Below, piece after piece: positions 57,722-64,000 of a DNA stretch of 64,000 bases; the first letter of the stretch is position 1, and every line of letters starts with the position of its first letter. Made by a program: the position numbers and the translations under genes. This stretch comes from Diphasiastrum complanatum (lineage: Eukaryota > Streptophyta > Lycopodiopsida > Lycopodiales > Lycopodiaceae). The notes below the pieces were generated by a model that searched no databases, was not told the DNA's origin, and saw only the letters and a list, made by a program, of their open reading frames with translations. The stretch is taken from the NCBI GenBank assembly GCA_029204225.1, contig CM055097.1:186001-250000 (forward strand), read 5' to 3'.

Positions 57722-60042
57722 CTCCCTCTTTCAACTAGTTTTGGCATAGTTTTGACAATAGAACTTTGATCCAACTTTAGAATGATCTCCATCCTAAGTA
57801 TAGATCTTCTTTCTAAGGTTCTAAAGTATCTTTCATAATTGATATAGAGAATAGTGTCCAAATTGGATGCTTCACTATTTCTTACATCAATTTTACACAT
57901 CAAGATATAACTAGAACATGAAGAACCAAATAGAATGTGAATGAAATGATTCCTCCATGTTTCAAACTCTGGAAAATTACAGCAACCAAACAATAAATGT
58001 GAGTGATGACCATTTGCTTGCTTGTCTCCTCCAACTTTGTCCTTTCTTGATATGTCTCCACCATAAAACTCCATGAATGAGCCTCCATCTCCATCTTGCC
58101 ACAAGAAACCATCAAACCTTGGAAATCCATGAATAGGTGAGTACATTAATGATGAAAATCCAGCGCCACATGACTCCATAAACCAAGTAGGTTTCACTAG
58201 TCCATCTTCAAGATCTACTTGACACAAGAAAATGACCATGAATTCACCAAAAATTGACAATCTCCAAGTATTGGCACCAAGTGGCTCAACACTTGAGAAC
58301 TTAATCATGGATGAGTGATATAATGAGCCTCCAATAGCTTCATTTCCATCAGCAAAACCAGTCAAGAATGCTAGTACAACTCCAACAATAAGATATTGCA
58401 AGACAATGTAGCTAGTTTGTCCATATCTTGACAATTTGCACACATTCACATGAAATAGCTCAAACATGAGATAGAACAAGTAAAGTAAACTTGAACAACA
58501 CTTCCTTGCTGCTCCTTTGACCTTACTTGAGTCTTCAATAAGCTGCAAAAACAGATCCATAACATCTTTGCCAATTACCTCTCCTTTGATGCTCTTGACT
58601 AGCTCCAAATTGCCACCTTTCCTTTTGTGTTGTTGAAGCCCTTTGAGACCAACCTCTTGATCTTCCTCTTGACCATCAAAGTCATTGAACAGACTTTGTT
58701 TTCCAGATCCATTACTTGCTTTTCTAGTATGAAAACCATGAGAACCAATATCCACTTGCATAGCATCATCTACACAAGAAAATTCTCCAAAACATGTGAG
58801 TAAAGCAAAGTGTGTCGCTTCCACTTGCTTACCTTTCTCTTGATCATCAAAGATATCAAAGATATGAATATCTTCAGACTTGAACCTCTGAAAATACTCC
58901 CTCTCAAACATATGATGTAGATCCAACAAGAGCTCATCAATGCTTGATCTCGAATTTCCACAAAGGTTAGTGAAAACAATGTCGCCAATGTCATCATCAT
59001 AAATCAAAAGATAGATTCCAAACTTTCCATCCAACATGAAGTAGAGTAGGTGAAGATGAGTATCAAACCTAATAAATCCAGCCCTCTTGAGTCCATAACA
59101 AACCTCAATAATCTCACCAATGAGATCTCCCTTGCCTTGAAGAAATTGCCTCTTGATTTGTTCCATGTAGTCTTCTCCAACCAACTTTTTGCCATCTCGA
59201 TCATGAATGATCAATTCACAATCATAGAATCCTTTGAGTTGATGAGGAGATGTGAGATCCATGCCTTGGATCTTCCCAAGAACCAATCTTCCATTGCTCT
59301 TCCCTTCATAAGACTCCCTCTTAATAATTGCATCATAAGAAGTAGAAACCTCAAAAACAGTAGAAGCCACGAAAAAAATGATTAGTACCTTCAACATAAG
59401 GATGATTGAAGTACTCTCTTTTTTCAAACAAGAACTTCTACTCAATGTTTTAGGTAATGACTCATATGATAATGATTCTTCCTCACTATCATTCACAATG
59501 ACATCATTCAAAGTACATCCTACTTTGAACTCTTCACATACTTCTCTTCTTCTTGACTTGTGACTATCTCCCTCACTAAGTCTCTCGATAGAACCATTTG
59601 ATCTACTCTCTTTATGAAGACATGTGACTCCACTTGCTGGAAAAATGACTTTCTTGGAATCATAACAAAAGAATGTAGAAGAACCATCTCCTTCATGCAT
59701 GCACCTAGCAACATCCTTTTCCATATGATCAAAGAAATCATTAGCAACAATCTTTTCCAAGGAAGAACCTTCACCTCCATTGATGAAGTTAGCTCTTTCC
59801 TTACCTTTTGCATGCTTGCACTTGCCATGAAGAACCATTGAAACACCATCATTATCCTCAAGACTAGCCAAGTTAGCACAAAGATGAACATCTCTAAGAA
59901 GCATATTAGATCTTGACCTAGATCTAGCATAAGGAAGCTTGTTAGACTTTGCATAAGATCCACCAATATTATTGATGCTAAAAGGTAACTTTGGAAAGTT
60001 GAGACCAATCTCCTTTTCCATTCCATCCTTTTTGTTAGCCAT
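57703..60042 (-). CDS. 779-aa ORF replacing pol in the copia element
   Basis: A single frame of 779 codons fills the space between protease and polypurine tract. Residues 1-210 are polar, with a Cys/Lys-rich HGKCKHAKGKERANF (72-86) that only faintly recalls the pre-integrase C..GK motif. Residues about 211-232 are strongly hydrophobic (IILMLKVLIIFFVASTVF). Residues 290-321 (EDYMEQIKRQFLQGKGDLIG, then CYGLKRA) and 333-352 (LYFMLDGKFGIYLLIYDDDI) resemble copia RT, with YDDD where YVDD is expected. Further hydrophobic segments lie at about 517-531 and 545-562. No DDE integrase or RNase H was recognised. A frame this long is most unlikely by chance in AT-rich DNA, so the parental element carried it. 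Whether it makes a protein is unknown. Confidence 0.6.
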   Translation of the reverse strand: MANKKDGMEKEIGLNFPKLPFSINNIGGSYAKSNKLPYARSRSRSNMLLRDVHLCANLASLEDNDGVSMVLHGKCKHAKGKERANFINGGEGSSLEKIVANDFFDHMEKDVARCMHEGDGSSTFFCYDSKKVIFPASGVTCLHKESRSNGSIERLSEGDSHKSRRREVCEEFKVGCTLNDVIVNDSEEESLSYESLPKTLSRSSCLKKESTSIILMLKVLIIFFVASTVFEVSTSYDAIIKRESYEGKSNGRLVLGKIQGMDLTSPHQLKGFYDCELIIHDRDGKKLVGEDYMEQIKRQFLQGKGDLIGEIIEVCYGLKRAGFIRFDTHLHLLYFMLDGKFGIYLLIYDDDIGDIVFTNLCGNSRSSIDELLLDLHHMFEREYFQRFKSEDIHIFDIFDDQEKGKQVEATHFALLTCFGEFSCVDDAMQVDIGSHGFHTRKASNGSGKQSLFNDFDGQEEDQEVGLKGLQQHKRKGGNLELVKSIKGEVIGKDVMDLFLQLIEDSSKVKGAARKCCSSLLYLFYLMFELFHVNVCKLSRYGQTSYIVLQYLIVGVVLAFLTGFADGNEAIGGSLYHSSMIKFSSVEPLGANTWRLSIFGEFMVIFLCQVDLEDGLVKPTWFMESCGAGFSSLMYSPIHGFPRFDGFLWQDGDGGSFMEFYGGDISRKDKVGGDKQANGHHSHLLFGCCNFPEFETWRNHFIHILFGSSCSSYILMCKIDVRNSEASNLDTILYINYERYFRTLERRSILRMEIILKLDQSSIVKTMPKLVERGSVRDFN

Positions 60043-60059
60043 AACAAAAGCATCAAGCT

Positions 60060-60569
60060 TGAAAAGTTACCTTGTCTATTGCCCCTAGCAACCAATATTT
60101 TTTCCCTTGTAATGAAACAAACATCACCACCAAACTTTACCATGTATCCTTTCTCTATCATTTGACCAACACTTAGCAAATTCTTTGAAAGTGAAGGAAT
60201 GTAAAGAACACCATCAAGTCTTGCTTTCCTATTAGTAGAGAGACAAATAGGAATTGAACCAAGACCTTCGATCACACACTCACCACCATTGGCCATGTGA
60301 ATTGCTTTCTTGGCTCCATCATAAGTGACCAAAGAAGTAAAGAACTCCTTGTGACTAGTCATGTGTGAGCTAGCTCCACTATCAATCCACCATGAATCTT
60401 TGTCACCTTCACTTGATATTGGACTTGATGAACACATCAAAAGAGAACCACCACCACCTAGACCCTCATCATTAGTAGTAATGTTGATTTGCTTGCTACC
60501 TTTATCTCTTTGCTTCTTCAAACATTCATTAGCAAAATGCCCTTTGATTCCACAATAAAAGAATTTCAA
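60060..60569 (-). pseudogene. Copia gag zinc knuckle and protease (young element)
   Basis: The frame opens in the zinc knuckle CGIKGHFANEC (its first Cys is changed to Phe or Tyr, FFYC) and carries the protease active site WWIDSGASSHMT, then LDGVLYIPSLSKNLLSVGQM and GYMVKFGGDVC. It loses meaning near 60065, at ARGNRQGN, where a one-base slip in a T run would connect it to the 779-codon frame. Confidence 0.85.
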
Positions 60570-60891
60570 CTTAGACTTATCTTTCTTTTTGCCAAAAGAA
60601 GAAGTCTCACCTTGATCTTGCCCTTTAGACTACTTGCCTTTGCCTTTGCCCTTGAACTTGCCTTTGATGAACATAGCATCCTCTTCATAATGAGATGTGC
60701 GACGTAGATCCACCTCCTCTTGATTGAAGCCTATAATCCTCATTCACCAAGATCTCTTGCAAATCCACAATACTTGGCAAAGTCTTTTGAATAGCAAAAC
60801 TTTGAACAAGATTAGCATGATCATCCAACAAGCCATTAAGTATAACTTGAACAAGTTCTACCTCCTTAATGCTTTCATCAATACATGTTAA

Positions 60892-61295
60892 CTAATCATT
60901 GAATGCTTTAACCCTCAAAACAAAAGCATGAGTACTCTCTTCCTTCTTTTGCAAACTTTGAAAGATTTGCCACCTAAGAGTAAGCACTCTTAATGTAGAC
61001 TTGGATTCATAAAGCTTCTTCAAAGCTTCCCAAGCCTCCAAAGATGATGTGCACTTACCAACTTCCTTGAGAAGTTCATTGGTAACATTCATCTTAATCA
61101 TGTCTCTACTTTCTTTTCTCTCTTGTCGTACCTCACTTGATCTTGAGGTGCTTGAGGTCTCTCCTCCACACCTGCAACAATCTCCATCAACTCATTCATC
61201 TCCAATAAGGACTCCATCCTCACCTTCCAAGTAGAATAGTTGATTGAGGTAAGCCTATCATTGCTCTCCAACATAAATCCACCACTTGTAGCCAT
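60892..61295 (-). pseudogene. Copia gag N-terminal part (young element)
   Basis: Frame 61295-61098 starts MATSGGFMLESNDRLTSINY and contains YSTWKVRMESLLEMNEL, the DUF4219/UBN2-type copia gag start. Frame 61101-60892 continues with SLEAWEALKKLYESKSTLRV and LRWQIFQSLQ, followed by a stop (FND*). One frame change and one stop mean full-length Gag cannot be made from this copy. Confidence 0.85.
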
Positions 61296-61301
61296 GTTGA
61301 A

Positions 61302-61896
61302 GTCACCTGATCATCTCTTTCAAGCTGTTCCAATGCACAAAGCACTCTCTTGAATGTCAAAAAATGAACTCAAGAAGAAATCACAAAGATATGGAACCTG
61401 TCAAATCTCTTCTAGCACTTCTAACTAGAAAATCAACACATAAAATAGTGAAATCTTGATCAACCTATGATCTATCCTCAATATAATGATTCTTGCCACT
61501 TCCTAAGATTGAAACACACTCAAATGAAGTTCAGTAACCTCACAAACTAGAGATCCAATCAAAATTAGGGTTTTGACAAAATCACAAAAAATTGAATATC
61601 TCAAATTCTACATGCAATTTCTGGAAACTTGGTATATCTTCTTGTAGACTCCAATGAGACCATCCTAATGCACCAAAAATCATCTAATTCCAGTAAGCCA
61701 AGTGTGAAATCGGAATTGATCAAGTATATAACCCTATATTGAGTTTTGACCTACAAAAGATCAATTCTACACATGCAAAAATGCTGATTTTTGAGTAGAG
61801 ATCAATCTAGCATGTCTAGCATTGGTAACTCCTCCAAAATCCTTGCTAAATATGGCTGATCCTTTCATAACCTGAAACACAATAGCTTTGATACCA
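61302..61896 (-). other. Leader and primer-binding site of the young copia element
   Basis: The primer-binding site TGGTATCAAAGC (61885-61896, minus strand) is adjacent to the 5' LTR. The roughly 590-bp leader down to the gag ATG at 61295 has no open frame and several short CAATTTC/TTGATC words. It is longer than in many copia elements and probably holds packaging signals, though none was identified. Confidence 0.6.
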
Positions 61897-62550
61897 TGTG
61901 AAGGATTTCAGATCATTCAAGATCCAATCCAAGTCCCAAATCTTTGGTTACAATAAGGAGCAAACCAACAATCCTGCCAATGTAGAAAAATCAGCATCTA
62001 CATACAAAATGAGATGCAAACTCTAAGAGATATTGATCAAACATGAACCAAAACATAAAATATGTTTGCTGTCCATACAATTACAGTACCCTACTGTATT
62101 TCACACTTGTGGAACCGAAAATAGCAATAAATGATCATTCTACACACAAGATTGCAAGATAACACCAAGATAGTGCACCAATGAGTAGTAGAACCCAAAG
62201 AGAACCATGTATAATGATGAAATGAGAGAGAGAAGAGAGAATATGTGTCTCTCCATGACTTACATCCTTTTATAGAGTTTCCAAACCCTATTTGGCCACT
62301 TGGCTTTCCCTCCAAAATGCAAACCCTACTATTTTTGGGTCTAGATTTAATGTACCCAAAGTTCAAATTTGAATCTCTCTCAAACTCAACTACCAACTTT
62401 CCCACACTTTCCAAAAGTGTTTATTGAATGTATTTTAAACTAATATAACTTCAAAAAGTTTATCTCTAAGTCTAAAATGAGTTTTGGCCTCTTATTGACA
62501 ATCTACCAAAATGTGACTAAACTAGACTAAACTAGTTGAAATCTCTCACA
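61897..62550 (-). repeat. 5' LTR of the young copia element
   Basis: It is directly adjacent to the primer-binding site at 61885-61896. It has the same length as the partner, without visible indels apart from single-base changes, which indicates a recent insertion relative to every other element in the window. Confidence 0.92.
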
Positions 62551-64000
62551 TTTGCCACCTCGATCTGTTCTAATCTGCCTCACTTTGTTGTCTGTGCATC
62601 TTTCTACCCAATTCACATATTTTGTGAATTTATCAAGTGCTTCAGATTTATTCTGATTTACACTCTGGCAAATTTGCTATAATCATCAATGAAGGTTATG
62701 TGATACTTTGAACCTCCTATTGAGATCACGTTGAATGGTCCGCAGATGTCAGAGTGCACTAGCTCCAGAATCTTTGTCGTTCAGTAGGAGTCTTTGATGA
62801 ATGGTGTGCGTGACATCTTGCCCTTCAAACATGCATCACAGGTGGTCGAACTGGTTGCATTCGAGATGCTGACCTCTGTTATCACTCCATGATGGCTTGT
62901 CTGGTAAAGTGCCATTGAGTTTATGTGGCAGAGTCTTCTGTGCCACAGAGTGTCTGGCGAGTCGTCATGAGTCTAATGCACCTAATCTGCAGGTAGGCGT
63001 ACCTTTAGATGATATAGGTTCCCTTTCCTTCTGCCTTGAGCGAGGGGAGTACTGGTACTGGCATCAATCACGTTGCATGTTTCGTTAGAAAACGTCACAC
63101 GCATCCCTACATCTGCTATTCTTGCTATAGAGAGCAAGTCTTATTGCAGAGTAGGCACGAACAGAACGTCTTTGAGTCGTCTATCTCTGCCATTGGTGTT
63201 GAGCCATAGTGAACCCATACCATTCACTTGATGTCTAGATCCATCTCCAAGAACTATGAATCTTGAGGGATCGCACTTCTGAGATCAGACATGATTTGTC
63301 TTGATGTCACAAAGTGTGAGGTGGCTCCTGAATCAAGGATCACCTCATGTGTGTCAGATGTTGATGTTGCACACACGTCTTCACAGATATAGGTAGTCGA
63401 ACAGTTTCTGTTTGTTCTTTCTTCACCCATTTTTGAGCTCTCGGGCTCCTCGACATAGGATGAACTATTGTTGCTCTCCTGTCTGTTCTGTGCTGACTTG
63501 TTTCTTGGGTTCTGGCAGCAATCCATGGCTACATGACCCTTCTTGTGGCAATGGATACACTCAATCTTGGGATTGAGCCAACAGGTATCTACTATATGCT
63601 CGTCTCTTCTACATCTCACACAAGTCTTCTTGTCTGCACCTTGTTGTTTTGACCTCCCTTTGGTCTTCCAGTTGCTTTTGCTTGTTCCCTCTGCTTGCTG
63701 ATCACGATCCTGCCTCTGATTGGACTCTCTCTTAGGCTTAAATTGTTTCTTTGATTTTTCTTTGTTGCCGTAAAGGGCCTGGTCAGATCCATCTTTGTGA
63801 TCAAGATGTTCTCTGGCCTGACTTCCTCTCCAATCTCGACAATTGCCTTTTCGAGGTTCATGGCGGGATCTTTCGCGAGGAAGGTCCTTGTCATCTAGAA
63901 TGATATGGGTAACGCTCTCAACAGGTACGTGAGCTGCCTCTTAGTTGACACAACGTTCTCTGCTCCAGAGTTATGTAGGGACAGAAGAAGATCCTTCATC
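62551..64000 (-). mobile_element. Outer Ty1/copia element, gag to integrase, interrupted
   Basis: From the window edge down the minus strand: gag (63894-63616), a CCHC pair (the second is CIHCHKKGHVAMDC) and the protease active site EVILDSGATSHFVTS in frame 63619-63254. Then, with frameshifts, come pre-integrase WHRRLCHINS and CDACLKGKMSRTPF and the integrase start LELVHSDICGPF with its Asp, ending near 62551 at the younger copia element. The integrase end continues at 57067. The 5' LTR lies beyond the window. Confidence 0.85.
63254..63619 (-). pseudogene. Copia gag zinc knuckle and protease (outer element)
   Basis: 121 codons with CWLNPKIECIHCHKKGHVAM around the retained CCHC and an upstream incomplete knuckle, a Ser/Glu-rich spacer, then the active-site LDSGATSHFVTSRQIM, and a stop at 63254. 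Sequence beyond the stop still reads FIVLGDGSRHQVNG-like protease, so one stop mutation splits it. Confidence 0.8.

Larger units (their letters stand above)
57068..62550 (-). mobile_element. Young Ty1/copia element with paired 654-bp LTRs
   Basis: LTRs 57068-57721 and 61897-62550 are both 654 bp, start TGTGAAGG and end CTCTCACA; about 14 substitutions separate them by eye (roughly 2%). On the minus strand, the primer-binding site TGGTATCAAAGC (61885-61896) abuts the 5' LTR and the polypurine tract GAAAGAGGGAG (57722-57732) abuts the 3' LTR. Flanking TTTGT and TTTGC fit a 5-bp target duplication with one change. The interior has gag and protease but no recognisable integrase; a 779-codon frame fills the rest. 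It is inserted in the integrase of an outer copia element in the same orientation. Confidence 0.93.

Noticed and set aside
57900..59563. Several antisense and alternate-frame ORFs over the 779-codon frame (e.g. 59050-59385)
   Set aside because: They are short shadows of the long frame and carry no motifs.
57703..60042. Reading the long ORF as an envelope-like gene because of hydrophobic segments
   Set aside because: Envelope-like ORFs in copia elements lie after RT-RNase H, and the RT-like block inside this frame argues for pol-derived sequence; there is no clear signal peptide or fusion motif.

Overview
The window looks like nuclear DNA of a vascular plant with a large, repeat-rich genome. 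It is AT-rich, with GT/AG introns, long (CT)n/(GA)n tracts, Ty1/copia and Ty3/gypsy remnants on both strands, and one host gene whose first intron is about 13.9 kb and packed with nested retrotransposons. A fern or gymnosperm would fit this intron and repeat style, but that is inference; no marker here fixes the lineage.

Layout. 1-4.5 kb: non-coding plus a small frameshifted coiled-coil ORF. 4.5-9.3 kb: decayed gypsy element (minus) abutting a copia scrap (plus). 9.5-14.4 kb: microsatellite, an exact 100-bp tandem duplication, a long hairpin, a promoter-like block (site II + telo-box + TATA), two candidate box C/D snoRNAs and a 183-bp Mutator-like MITE with a 9-bp target duplication. 14.4-25.9 kb: mostly non-coding, with copia scraps, degenerate tandem repeats and an alternating purine-pyrimidine block. 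25.9-28.5 kb: two converging sets of intron-containing gene pieces of unknown family.

30.7-51.7 kb: the main host gene, plus strand, four exons (30723-32442, 46361-46821, 49704-50019, 50395-51668). All junctions are GT/AG and in phase, giving a 1256-residue protein. I assign it to the POLAR-like family (POLAR LOCALIZATION DURING ASYMMETRIC DIVISION AND REDISTRIBUTION) from its hydrophobic N-terminus, ELEAE helix, RELDRRL coiled coil and conserved C-terminal block. Intron 1 holds a LINE-like scrap, at least four gypsy pieces, a gypsy LTR with primer-binding site, and a 4.6-kb copia element whose 5' LTR carries a gypsy patch.

51.7-64 kb: a second copy of the LINE-like scrap, a broken copia integrase with an 89-bp internal duplication, and a well-preserved copia element (57068-62550, two 654-bp LTRs about 2% different) inserted into the integrase of another copia. 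Between its protease and polypurine tract it carries a single 779-codon ORF in place of recognisable integrase-RT-RNase H. This and the snoRNA pair are the most novel signals.
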